Of a stretch of 64,000 bases of DNA, positions 30,701 to 41,649 are shown one piece after another (within the stretch, counting starts at the first letter, position 1; each line of letters opens with the position of its first letter). Both the position numbers and the translations under genes were made by a program. Origin of the DNA: Balanoglossus misakiensis (taxonomy: Eukaryota; Hemichordata); contig CM082579.2 in the NCBI GenBank assembly GCA_040954595.2, positions 10,850,001-10,914,000 on the forward strand. The letters are read 5' to 3'. Under the pieces are notes generated by a model that worked only from the letters and a program-made list of their open reading frames with translations, made no database searches and had not been told where the DNA came from.

Positions 30701-31458
30701 TCATTTGCATACGCCTCGTATCATTCACAACAAAAGACCACTGGCGACTATGAATTTGTTCCATATTTTTGGACAAATACGGTAGGAAATATAAGCTTGG
30801 TTAACTGACAAAATAAATTCATAGTTTTATACCATCATGTGCCACATTTTCCGTTTCCCCCGACTAATTTTGAGGTGGAAATTGACAGAAACATGCTTGT
30901 TACGATTTACGGCGAACAGTCAATGAAGCCATGCGTTCGCGTAACGCCCAAGTAAAAATGTAAATAAAAATTACTAAAAATCATATAGTCGAAGATTCGC
31001 AGCAAAAATCACAAAATTGGTTTGCCCTTGACCAGAACTATAAAATAAAGTATAAAATGACTGTATACACGAATAACAGGGGTTCCTTTTTGGCAAAAAT
31101 CCATGCCATACATAATGTCAACACAGACCATGTGATCGCATTTTCAAAACACACGTCTGAATTTTCTCGTCTTTTTCGGTGGTGTTGCCCTTCTTAAAAA
31201 CACGCAAGCAAATGGGATCGCGTATTGCAATTATTTTTTTCGTGCTATAAAATGTATTACAACATACATAGAAAATATAAGTATCGGATATGACATGCAA
31301 AAACATTAAATTAAATTTACTAGAAAATACTACGATTCGAACAGCTGACATGTATGCTTTTAAAACCCCTACCTGCACAGTCCGCCGACGGCATCGTGTT
31401 GTACGCGATATTCATGCAATCCTTTGGCTTTTTCCGGATTTCTGACCTGAAACGCCAT
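24741..31458 (-). CDS. TFAP4: Transcription factor AP-4 (bHLH-leucine zipper)
   Basis: A nuclear bHLH-ZIP factor that binds CAGCTG E-boxes as a homodimer. Five coding exons: 31373-31458, 27473-27632, 26477-26683, 25617-25757, 24741-25202; 1056 nt, 351 residues against 338 in human. Residues 27-31 (GGLCS) match the human N-terminal segment and cross the first junction, which fixes the frame and the start at 31458. Exon 2 carries the basic region and first helices (REIANSNERRRMQSIN); exon 3 continues helix 2 and the first zipper (AAILQQTSDYIFNLEQ) plus a basic KRRK stretch; exon 4 is the second zipper (RQQLDRERRLRMLLEEQN). The last exon has the conserved TARQNLDAIVQAIRHLEG block and an Asp run. 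Neighbours: GLIS2 lies divergently upstream. The upstream region is dense in CAGCTG, its own target. Confidence 0.97.
25251..25450. mobile_element. CTGTAAAACAC/TTTTCGCGAG MITE, copy 2
   Basis: A 200-bp element in the TFAP4 intron between the last two exons. Begins ctgtaaaacactttattttt and ends aaaataaagtgttttacagta minus one base at the left border. Same CG-rich internal blocks as the other five copies. Confidence 0.9.
26937..27028. promoter_or_regulatory. Cluster of seven AGGTCA/TGACCT-like half-sites
   Basis: Within about 90 bp of a TFAP4 intron there are tgacca, aggtca, tgacca, aggtca, aggtca, aggtca and tgacct. The string ataggtcactgac occurs twice, 41 bp apart, so the cluster may be a decayed tandem repeat. 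Resembles nuclear-receptor half-sites; binding is inference. Confidence 0.45.
27473..27632 (-). CDS. TFAP4: bHLH exon of TFAP4
   Basis: This 160-nt exon joins to exon 1 in phase 2 (AG|T, Ser). It encodes the basic DNA-contacting region, with an E-R-R-R signature, and helix 1 with the start of the loop, ending at EKLSK. A different frame of exon 1 would give a stop at the junction, so the junction itself supports the chosen start codon. Confidence 0.95.
27633..31372 (-). other. TFAP4: Intron 1 of TFAP4
   Basis: A 3.7-kb intron between the first coding exon and the bHLH exon. No supported gene inside. A CAGCTG lies at 30674 and one at 31342, close to the promoter. Small open frames have no recognisable domains. 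Confidence 0.7.
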
Positions 31459-32321
31459 CACTTGTGAATATACCGTATAGCTGCGTTGTAAATGCGGAAA
31501 CTGTTATTGGTGTGAAATACCCCAAATTTTAGATCCTCAGTACCGGCTTCGTATAGTCTAGTAAATGGTGTGCTTTTCTGGCGGGAAACAGCTGGACCGG
31601 CACTCAGCTGCGACGACGCATCACGGAATTATGCTTCCGCTTTACTACGATGTCTGAAGACGATCTCCAGCGACCGTCGGAAGAAAAAACACGATATTTA
31701 ATCCCGATTCGAATCCAATGAAACGTCAAAATTAAAGAGGAGATTTTAGTTGGTGACAATCATGGACTACTCTAATTAAATCCTGATTGATATTTCAGGA
31801 ATATTTTTGGCGGATGGATATTTCACCATGACTGATGTCTGTTGTCTACAGGATCAGCTGACAGTTGGCATGGCGCGGGAAACAAGCAAATAATGTCAAC
31901 AGCTGTGTGAAATTCCATTCAATAAAAGGTTAGGAGAATTTAGTTCAGCTTAGGAAATGGGAGCGTATTTGAAAGCAGTTTAGAATTGCTTTTACCAAAG
32001 AAGACCCATTATTTTGATCTTACATGATTTCTCCCACAGGAAACGATAAAAAAAATTGCTTTATACGGTGCAACGATTAAAAAAGTGCTTTTCAAGTGTG
32101 TTGTAGCATTTGTTTATAATAACACTCTCCCATCAATTTTCGGTCAATGACATCAATGAATGGAATGCTCTTGTAGCCAATCAGCACGCTCACATTGTGA
32201 AAATTGGGTATTACATCTATAAATAACCCCGTAGATCAATTTCAACCTCGCCTTTGATTGGCGCTTGAAAATTCCGCGGGTTTTCACCACGTTGTCAGCT
32301 GTTGTTTATTTACATCAGCTG
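31342..32321. promoter_or_regulatory. TFAP4 upstream region with seven CAGCTG sites
   Basis: CAGCTG occurs at 31342, 31589, 31605, 31855, 31900, 32296 and 32316. CAGCTG is the preferred AP-4 site and these surround the TFAP4 start codon (31458) and its upstream flank. Elsewhere in the window I find roughly one per 4 kb. Suggests autoregulation, which is inference. Confidence 0.6.
32174..32260 (+). promoter_or_regulatory. CCAAT plus TATA core promoter, plus strand
   Basis: CCAAT at 32177-32181 is followed 36 bp later by TATAAATA at 32218-32225 and by an inverted CCAAT (gattgg) at about 32256. This is a textbook plus-strand core promoter predicting a start near 32250. It would suit the first non-coding exon of GLIS2, or an unannotated transcript; I cannot show which. 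Confidence 0.45.
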
Positions 32322-32733
32322 TTACACGAAAACGTACAGCTTCCCTCCGCGCGCGATGGGATCCATGGCTCTACGAATTATGGTCAAGACAGGTGTTCTT
32401 TTCGTGAACACCTCTTTTCCCTTCATTCTTCGTCTTCTTCCAGAAAACCGTTAAGAATATATTATTAAAGTTTTGTTGTCGATCAGTCACAAGTCAGATT
32501 TTGTTTCACTTTCACATTCATTGTGCCATGCAATTGTATTGTCTACCTGTAATCTCAGTCTACAGCACACATATATTAATTTGGACGTAAAACGTTCACT
32601 TTTATTTTGTGACATATAATGTTTGTTTATTTTTTTTATTTTTTATTTATTCAACTTCCACTTCTGTGTCTAATTTAAGGAACTTACTAAAAGTTATTTT
32701 TATTGTTAATTCGGGTGATGCCATGTGTCACCG

Positions 32734-32741
32734 TGACGTCA
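32734..32741. promoter_or_regulatory. Perfect CRE (TGACGTCA)
   Basis: The full palindromic CREB/ATF element TGACGTCA, continuing into cacgta, in the TFAP4-GLIS2 interval. Function is inferred from the motif and its position in an intergenic promoter-rich stretch. Confidence 0.5.
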
Positions 32742-33100
32742 CGTAGAGCACTCCCCAATGTGAATATTATTGATCAATGACTCAAAATGTACCTTGGATA
32801 CTTATATATTAGCCACCAGGATTAAAAAAAAATCATAAAACTATAAAACTCATAAAACTATAACTCTCCTGGTATTCCAATAAAGTCGGAATAAAACTGA
32901 CGAGATATGTTCAAATTCTAATGAAATGTTGATGAATGCTCAACACGCATTTTCTGTTCACTTTCACTTTCACTCGCAGCTACATTGTACTCAAAAGTCT
33001 ACCCACTTGAATGACGGTGATTGCAACTGTCGGATGTATTCTTCTATAACTTACGAATCAAATTGTACTCACTCTAGATCTTCCCATCGTGTCCCCAAGT

Positions 33101-33163
33101 CTAGTATCTAGCCGTATTTTGTCCGCTTGGAAGCAAAGCGGACAAAATACGGCGAGGTACTAG
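33101..33163. repeat. 63-bp near-perfect hairpin
   Basis: Left arm ctagtatctagccgtatttt then gtccgctt; right arm aagcggac then aaaatacggcgaggtactag; about 28-bp arms around ggaagca. In the TFAP4-GLIS2 interval. Confidence 0.9.
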
Positions 33164-36100
33164 GCTATCTATCTATGCGCACATGTCATGTATCGATATT
33201 ATTAAATAAGTTACAAATAAAATGTGCGTCAAATTATTTATTAATTTATGGAGTCTCATGGAAATCACGTGTGATACTTTACTTTTAGAATTACAATACA
33301 TGTACTTATCTTTTTGCTATGGTGATCACGAATGTAATTCACCTGGAAATGTTTGATATCAATGACAAGCTATGTAATTCATGAGATCGTGGTAGCCAGG
33401 TACGAATAAAGCTATCGGCATATTCTGCCCAGCCCCAGATCCCATGACGCACTTCGATCCAGTCTCACATCTCGACAGAGACCAATTACAGAGACCCCAC
33501 CTAAAGATCTAACGACCAATCAAAACTATGTTTGGCATGTTGGGGGTCTTAATTGTATGGCGCACGCGCAGTCTCACTGACTCCATGCTGTCATCCTAGC
33601 AGGCAATTTTTCCTCTGGGTTTTCAGAAAATTTGGGAAAATTGACGAATTTTGACATTTCTAGTGTAATCATCGCGAGTTTGCTTCAACGTTGAGATCGC
33701 ACCGAGGACAAAGAAGTAGGAGGGCTTCATATTTTAAGAGGTTTGTAGCATTTTTGTTCAAATTATTGGATTCTTTTTGTTAATTGACATCGACTGGAAT
33801 GAAACTCCGAACCATAGCTGCAGTGCTTTGGAGAGTATATGATTCCACAGCGATGTTGACTCAATAAAACACACAAATGACAGGAAGCATTCAAATTGGC
33901 ATGGCTTAGGTCAGACTTAGTCCAGCGCCAATGACCTACCGCGTGACAAAGTGATATGACCACCAGAACTGCATTTTTGAAACCTGATGTGTGCACGTTC
34001 ATATCATATTCAATATCATTGGCAGTAAATTTTGAAGAAGGTCTGTCGCCGGTTGCCCTTGACAATGTTATGTACTTGCCGATTGTGCATCTGGAACTCA
34101 TACTTCCTGTTTATTGCGTAGAATTTACCATTCATTTTTGAGCATGCTATAACTTCATAGGATTTAATATCATGGCAATGGTATGATGTATGTGTAAGTT
34201 AGGATATGGACGTGAAAAAAACACAAAAAGCACTGGTTCAAGTGGTTGGTCCACTGTTCTACAAGAGGCCTGTGTCTAGGTACTATTCAGTAACTATAAA
34301 GTATGCAACGATTTGTACTTTTCATTGTATTTACATTATTTATGTTTATTACCGTAATCATCATTTCAAGGAAGTGCAGAGGCAGATTAATAGCTTCATT
34401 AGAATACGAAATGTACTATGTGGAGATAATTTGTTACCCCACTGTTTACATTCATATGACGTGACATAGACACATTGTATTTGTCTGTGAAGTAAAGTTA
34501 GCTTATCATGTATGAATATATGTTTTATATATTTAGCAGCAATAACTAGCCTGATGGCCATGTGTTTGCTTCTTTGCTGTTTGTTGTTGTGTTGGGGCCA
34601 GTGCAGCAACAACAACAACCAATGGCAAAGAAGCCATCACATGGCTTATTGGCTAATGATTACATCTGTGGCAGACCAAGTGTACTGTATACCATAAAGG
34701 CCTTGTTGCCACAGCTAACTTCTACCTATACACTACCAAATTGACACTGCATTGACTATTAAAGATGAGCCGGAATAACTAAAATGTAACTGCAAGTATA
34801 CAGTGAATGTACTATCTCACTCCATACATACATGAGTATGGTATTATGAAAAGACATATTGTTGAAAAAGGTCAGTGACCACATTGTGTTGCAAATAATA
34901 CTGGCAACACAGTTCCCCATTTGGGTAAAAACTGTTTGCCTGCATAATTTCAAACACTGACTTTTTCAAACTCCTTGCACCAATACAGAATAGGGGACAT
35001 TTGCGATACTAGGGATACATGTACTGTTACAATAATTATGGTACAGTGTATATGTCTTTACTTTTGAACTTTATAAAGTGATACAATCATACATACAATG
35101 ATACATGATTACATCTGAAGTTTTTGTCTATAATCAACTCCCTGTATGATTTACTTGCAATAAATGTGAGCCCATACAGCCAGGTATTACCAGGAGATAC
35201 AGTCAGTAGCACTATGTTATATATATCATATCAGAAACCGAGGCAGCTGATTGGTATTTATATCCAACTGTGTTGAAACAGTTTAGTCATTCAGTAACCA
35301 GTGAGAGACTTGTTTTTGTTGGATTGCTGCATAGAAAATGATCTTACTGTTTATAGTGGATACTAATGTCATACAAGTGGCAGCATTACATACATGTGTG
35401 TCTCCTTGCAACATACAATTATCTCAGTGATTACTGAATGAAAAGCTCTATCCTATGACACAGTGTTCTCTGTGACATTCTGGAGTGACTGTCCGATCTC
35501 CAGTTACAGTTGTGATATTAGCCCTTGATTTGCCGAAAATGCATGTGCAGGCCAAAATTAATGGGACGATAAGGGTTTCTCAGAAGTTTGATGGAATCGT
35601 TGGATATCGCAACATAGGAAAAGTTGGATGCATTACAAACTCTTACTTAGCCAGCCCTGCCCAGGATTTTTATCAAGTACAATTGGTAAAAGACCGCCAA
35701 CTTCAGTGGACATGTTGAAATTTAATGAAACTGGAAATGCTACTTAAAATAGGGTTGTGGTGCAATGCTGCTGCATGTGATAAAATCAAAACAGCTGTGG
35801 TCTGATGTCCTGCATTTCAGAGTTCATATATTGTCATTGTCATGCCCCTACACCGACAGATCTGTTTGGTTGTTTCATACCGACTTTTGGATCAGGAATG
35901 ACAAGTTCTTCTCTGAGAAACAGTAAACCAACTTTTAACGGGTTACATTTCAAGTTTGGTTCTACCGGTATACATTAAAATGATGTGATGGAAGTACATG
36001 ATGTGTAAAGCTAAAGGGTGTACCCAGTAGATCTGGATTTTGCTAGACAGTGTTATAGACTAGTATACATATAACCAGACGTGAAGTTCAGAGAGGATTT

Positions 36101-36637
36101 TAGAGAAAGTAACTATAAATTTGCGGGGACAAAATTCCAGATGTTGCACAGTATACACCATGGAGATACAGCATATTGTTTGGAGTGCATTAAACAGTGA
36201 TCAGTTCTCAAACTTGAAGGTCATGAGGTCATGTCAACTATGTGACCTCTTACCTAACCGTATACAGGAAATGGGTGGGGACATCTTTCTGCCAAGTACT
36301 GAATGGGAACAGTCATTCAGAGTTATTTTGGGGGGGGGGGGGGCAGCTCCTGAATAGTTCTTTGGTTTTACAAAACTAAATTTATCTTGGGTGACCCTTT
36401 GATTTAGGGGCCGTGAATAATTAAAACTTGTGCACAGTAAACAAAAGTTTTGCATTCAGGACCAGAGTGCCATTAAAGTTTCCCCATTCATTTGGAATTA
36501 CATGTATCAACATTTTCCATTTTCTGAAATTGTTATTCAGAAAGTTCCATCTTTTTCGGATAGTAAGTAGTCAAAAATTTATAGTGTAACCTATAGAAAG
36601 TTAAATGCTATGCATTACTTTTGCATAGTCAGGTTTT

Positions 36638-36888
36638 TTTTGTGTTATTCTACATGTGGATATATAGAGAATCTACATTCAACGACACACGACCCGTTTG
36701 AGGGATATGAGAGTAAAAATCTCGCCAAAATGAATAAATGGTAGAGACGGATTGGCGAGTTTTTTTCACTTTCGTGTCTACAATTTGGATGGAAGTTGTG
36801 TGTGGTTGAATGTTGATTCACTATATATCCACATGTAGAATTATATAAACAGTGTCTTGTATCAAATATAATTAATGGAAAAGTTCAT
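36638..36888. mobile_element. Copy of the TTAAAGGGACAAAG fold-back transposon lacking termini
   Basis: About 250 bp related to the 6572 element: starts in ttgtgttattctacatgtgg, contains both arms of the fold-back (aaatctcgccaaaatgaata and the attggcgag arm, then tggatggaagttgtgtgtgg) and ends at aattaatggaaaag. The terminal TTAAAGGG blocks are missing on both sides. Confidence 0.75.
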
Positions 36889-37854
36889 AAAGTTCCAATG
36901 TTCTTGAATTCTTGAAAGTGAAGCAAAAACTTACACCTGTTGTCTAGAATGATGGTATGGCAATAATGCTGCAGTTTATGCATTGATAATAGCAATTCAG
37001 TATCATGTGAGTTTTGGCATAGATGGTAGAGCTCTACTGTCTGTGGTTATTTTAAGGTATAGGGCTTCCCGTACACAATTTCCTGCGGAAGAATATTGGT
37101 GTATTTATAGAAAAGGAGGAACAAATAGAGAAAAGGATTTTTTTCCATTGAAATTTTTCTGTGAAATAGCAAAGAAAAATCTGGTATTCTTAAATTTGTG
37201 AAATGATGTTACCATTGTTTTTTCTGAGAACTAGAGATCATCCGCAGGTGATGAGTCAGCAGTTTTTTTGACATACTTTTACTGTGGCTAATAGCAACTC
37301 TAACAAATATCAATTGCACATATAATTTTTTTCATTTAGATCATTGAACAATTTTTTTTTTTCAGAAACCTTTTGTGAAAATATTTTTCAAAAAAATGAC
37401 AATAATACAAGTACATGTACACTGTATCTTCTTAATTTCTTCATAATAGATATGGAATGTGGCATGTTCTGACCTCAGATAAAATTTAAATTTTCTGGTA
37501 TTTTTGTGCTCAGTGTTTGCAAAATGATGGTATATTTCAAATATATGCATAGGTTCCTGAATTTTATCGACCTAATCTATCACGAGGGATTGAAATAATA
37601 ACATTTTCAAGGGCATTATGACTTTATGACAGGAGGAGAAAATTGACGAGGCATGTAATAATAATCTTGCAAGAATGCTTTCTGTAGATGGTTCATCAAA
37701 TTTGGTGCAGTAATTGCCTATGTTAATGCTGGATGGTTCTTTGCGCAGATGTGATGGGCCAAGTGAAAGCGAGCACAAATGACATTGTTAGTTGTGTGTA
37801 AAATCAGGCTTTTTTTATTTTCATTGAGTTTTCATCTTTGTATGTTACAGATCC

Positions 37855-40800
37855 ATGGAGTCTGAAGTGAAAGGTGATGAAGATGGAAATGGTAGCGTTG
37901 ACAAGTTGAGAGAGGAACCACTGGACTGCACCATCAAACAAATTGAGGGTAATTCAAAATCACCAGGCATTGTTCTCAAGAATGAATCTAACACTGTAAT
38001 TATTACAAGATCATTTGAGGAAACAGGTACTGGGACATCAATTTACAGGGTTCATAGAAGTCATGGAATTTTATTTGAACTTGGAAAGTTCTTGTAAGTC
38101 ATAAAAAATTTAAATTTTCTCCTGGGTGGTCCTTGAAAATTGATAATTAAATCCATAATACTAATTATATGCTTGGGTGAGCACTGAAGGTACTGAGCTA
38201 CTGTAGAGGTGGCCTGTTGACAGGGATTCTGTTATATGCAGAGTGCTATGTAAAGGGGAGTGGACAGTGCTCAGAAATCAGAATATAGACAGTTTTACAG
38301 TTTAGACAGGGTTTGGTTAGGACAGATTCCACTGTACATGACACATTTTGAATGTAGCTCTTCTGAATTTTTGGGAGTGCAGTGCCCTTGATGCTATTTA
38401 TTAATCTGTTCATTGAGGTTACTTTTCAAATAAAAGGTTTGCGAAGAGTACGGTACCATGAATGAAAGAAATACATAGAATCAGTTTATGTTGGAATGTA
38501 TGGAATGTCTACAGCTTGAGTCAGTGTCATGTGAGGCTTATTTAAATATTCCAGATAAGGGTACCTGTTAGGTCAGTTGATTGACATAATCCAGGGTCCC
38601 AAGTATTGCAATCTGCATTGGTTTCAAAAACTAACCTAACTTTCCTCAAAAGAAATTGGAAAAGGGCATTTGACACAGTTAATTCATACATTTGAGGCTT
38701 TTGCTAAACAATACAATTTGTGGCACCCCACATTGATATGTTAACATGTTCACTCATGCCTGTGCTATGTGGTGTATGGCAAATATCAGATGATCATATG
38801 CACACATCTGGGTTTTTCACTGCCAGGTCTGGACTTCTATCTTCATGAATCCTGAAAAGTTAAAAGCAGTACTATTTTCCTCTTGTTCTGTAGGTGTCTT
38901 CATGGAGTGTGATGATGTGCATGGCCAATCAGATGCGTCTACTCTGTTAAACGATGGAAATCAACTCACAACATCAAGTCTATCACGACCTCTGAACTTG
39001 TCCACATCTGGCCTGATGGACTCCCCAGTCGTGTCGGCTGTTCTAGAGCCCCACGGCTTGCTCAACAATAATCTGACCAGTGCATCGGAGAATGAGCAAA
39101 ACTCTGCCCATGGTTTGCATCATGTGGATGCTACAGTCATACAGGTGAGATATTGGAGTGTATGGACACTAATCCTTCCAGAGCAAGGTCAAACCATCAG
39201 AAGGTGAATGATGCTAGTCTTTCAGTATGGCTTGTAACAGGCACTGAAGACAGAAAAAAAAACATGATTCAAATTGTGAAGCTTTGTTGTCTCAGATTTG
39301 GTCTTGATCTCTGAGACTGGTCGTGACCACGGAATGCCAAATGCAAAGCATAACTCAGGTCATAGCTGCACATGTATACATACATACACAACATATTTCT
39401 CATTATATAGCACCTTCTTATTTATAAGCAAGCAGATCAACTTGATGAAGATTTCAATGGAAAACCAAAGGTTTGTATCACATAAACATTTAGTGTCAAC
39501 AAGAGCAAGAACCAGGGATTAAATATTGCCCCTTTAAGTTTGGCAATAACATTGGTTTAGCCTAATGGATGGCATTGAACTCAAGCACCATATTTATCAT
39601 TTGCAGTTTCAGACAACAACACAGGAAGACAATGGTTCCTCGCCAATTACTGGTAGTCAGTCCACAAGCCAACCAGTTTACACCAGAACTATCTTTCACA
39701 CTGGTCACCTGTCAGACGGACATGACGTGACGCTGGACGACAAAGAGCAAGACGGTTTGCAGAAATCCATGGATGATCAACAACAACAACAACAACAGGA
39801 ACAAGTGGAGCAGGCAGAACTGGCCGAGATACAGCAGTGCAAGTGGTTGAAATGCTATCAGAAATTTGCCGGCCTCGACGATCTTGTCAATCACGTCAAT
39901 GACTTTCACATACGCCCAGAGAAGGACATCGAATATTGTTGTCGATGGGAAGGATGTCCCAGGAAAGGAAAGGGTTTTAATGCTAGGTAAGGCTTTGTGT
40001 CACTCTGTGTGAACTGGAATCCCTCAAAAATCCTGTTATGCAAGGTTATGGAAGGGCACCCTCTTTATGATAAAGGGATATACTGTAAAGCACTTTATTT
40101 TTGTGAGCAATAAATTTAAGCGAAATACGCGAGAGCCAAATAGCGTGAAAATAAAAAGTCGCGTACATTTTTTTTAAAGATAACGATGCAGTGAATGAAA
40201 TAAGACAACGCGAAAATTAATATGAAACAGTGGCCTCTCTCGATATCGCGAAAATTTCAATTCGCGAAAATAAAGTGTTTTACAGTAGTTTGTCCAAAAT
40301 GAGAATGCTAGAAATATGTTACTGGCCACAATGAGTGACGTGTAGGTAGTGTATGAGTTTCAACAGGTCACTTGAATTCATAATTCATATTGAGGAGATT
40401 TATTGCCTTACAGGTATAAGATGCTGATCCATGTACGGACTCACACTAATGAAAAGCCCCATCGCTGTCCACAGTGCAATAAGTGTTTTTCGCGGTTGGA
40501 GAACTTGAAGATCCACACAAGGTCACATACAGGTACGTTCCTCTTGTGAATTTTGTGAAATCATTCCAGTTAATTTACGATCAAATGTAACTAATTTCAA
40601 TGAGAATGCTGGTACAAGGCTTAAGGAAAAATCAAAGTAAGTATAATAGAATGCAAAAAAATACAAATGATTAATTAGATATATTCTGAAATGTTCACAG
40701 TCCGGGGATTTTTGTGAATATTTTTCATTACCTTGATGGCAAATGTGGTTGTCATATGCATTCATTCACAAATTTGTGTGAATATTTATAAACCAAAGTG

Positions 40801-41649
40801 TTTTACAGTAGTACAGTTTCATGGAGAAAATTCTTGCATGCAATTATTGTTCCCATGATGAATTAATGCAAAGAAATCTTCCTTTTTTGTCCAGGTGAGA
40901 AACCCTATATTTGCCCAGTTGATGGTTGCAATAAGAGATACTCCAATTCAAGCGATCGCTTCAAACACACCAGGACTCATTTTGTTGAGAAACCCTATTA
41001 CTGTAAAGTGATTGGTTGTAATAAGAGGTACACAGATCCCAGCTCTTTGAGGAAACACATCAAAACAAACGGACATTATGTGAGTCGTGATCAACTTCAG
41101 ATTCAGCTGCAGCTACAACAACAGCAAACTCAACAGTCAAACGAAACTCAACAAAAACTCTCTCCTACGACAACGCAAAGTACAACCCCATCGAATGTGA
41201 TCGCCGTCGGGACTGGTAGCCCTACTACAACCACCGGCATCAACACAGTTTCCGTCACCCAGTCCACACCCACTGCCTTGCCAGCCACCCTGCAGTCGAC
41301 ATTCCCAGAGGGGGTGGCGATGTATCCTGTAATTGGTGCTCCGGGAGGCGTCATGATCCTACAAGCCGTGCCTACGTCCATGTCCGCCCCAGTCTTGCCG
41401 GTGCACCTTGCGTCCAACCCCCTCCTGTCGTCAACAATAGTGACACTTCCAATCACAACACCCAGTATATCGTCGAACACTGACAGTATTATAACGTCGT
41501 CGGCCATCTCCAGCAAGATTCTGCTGACAGACTCCAAATCAGAGAATTCATCGGACCACACGTGCATGTCACTTCCCACTGTCACGGTAACGTCAGATCA
41601 AATCGTTCCAGATTCGGGAGATAGTGGCAGTGTCGCAACACATGGGTGA
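37855..41649 (+). CDS. GLIS2: GLIS2-type Gli-similar zinc-finger transcription factor
   Basis: A nuclear Krueppel/Gli-like factor that binds GLI-type sites; in vertebrates it acts mainly as a repressor linked to cilia and kidney. Five coding exons: 37855-38026, 38894-39144, 39607-39986, 40414-40532, 40895-41649; 1677 nt, 558 residues (human 524). Five C2H2 fingers: finger 1 begins CKWLKC and ends HVNDFH; finger 2 has the long YCCRWEGC form; fingers 3-5 follow with [13 protein letters not shown] and FVEKP linkers and end HIKTNGH. The finger block matches human GLIS2 much better than GLIS1/3. The N-terminal EEPLD motif resembles human DEPLDL, and a PLNLS motif lies in exon 2. A Q7 run precedes finger 1; the C-terminus is Ser/Thr/Gln-rich and conserves ASNPLLSS, like human AKNPLLPS. 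The start has a good context (atccATGG) just after an acceptor. Confidence 0.97.
39607..41100 (+). CDS. GLIS2: Zinc-finger exons of GLIS2
   Basis: Three exons encode the DNA-binding block. Exon 39607-39986 has the polyQ run (about 39778-39798), finger 1 and the first part of finger 2, split in phase 2 after FNAR. Exon 40414-40532 completes finger 2 and carries finger 3. Exon 40895 onward carries fingers 4 and 5. All Cys and His ligands expected for five fingers are present. Confidence 0.95.
40081..40287. mobile_element. CTGTAAAACAC/TTTTCGCGAG MITE, copy 3 (reverse)
   Basis: A 207-bp copy in opposite orientation, in the GLIS2 intron between the exons carrying the two halves of finger 2. Starts tactgtaaagcactttattt, ends aaaataaagtgttttacagta. 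It begins 95 bp after the exon end at 39986. Confidence 0.92.

Larger units (their letters stand above)
31459..37854. other. TFAP4-GLIS2 divergent interval
   Basis: 6.4 kb between the two divergent start codons. Besides the E-box cluster, TATA promoter, CRE and hairpin listed separately, it holds a CG-richer stretch at about 33420-33720 that could be a GLIS2 promoter, a G14 run at 36330-36343 and a fold-back MITE at 36638-36888. A non-coding GLIS2 exon must exist, since the first coding exon begins at an acceptor (37850/37851), but I cannot place it. Confidence 0.6.

Noticed and set aside
31300-31460. Start of TFAP4 at the second ATG (MNIAYNTMPSADCA frame) of exon 1
   Set aside because: That frame meets a TAG immediately after the splice junction; the frame starting at 31458 continues into the bHLH exon and matches the human GGLCS segment.
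32265-32468. 67-codon plus-strand frame just after the TATA promoter
   Set aside because: Low-complexity Ser end and no family resemblance; more likely 5' UTR if transcribed.
36330-36343. G14 run (also C runs at 22783, 46290, 62132) as regulatory quadruplexes
   Set aside because: Single homopolymer runs in non-coding DNA are common mutation products and prone to sequencing error; no multi-tract quadruplex pattern is present.
40793-40812. Lone aaagtgttttacagta matching the end of the CG-rich MITE
   Set aside because: Only one terminus is recognisable and the preceding 130 bp are too decayed to call a seventh copy.
41148-41585. 145-codon minus-strand open frame
   Set aside because: It is the antisense shadow of the long last GLIS2 exon; the plus-strand frame continues the zinc-finger protein.
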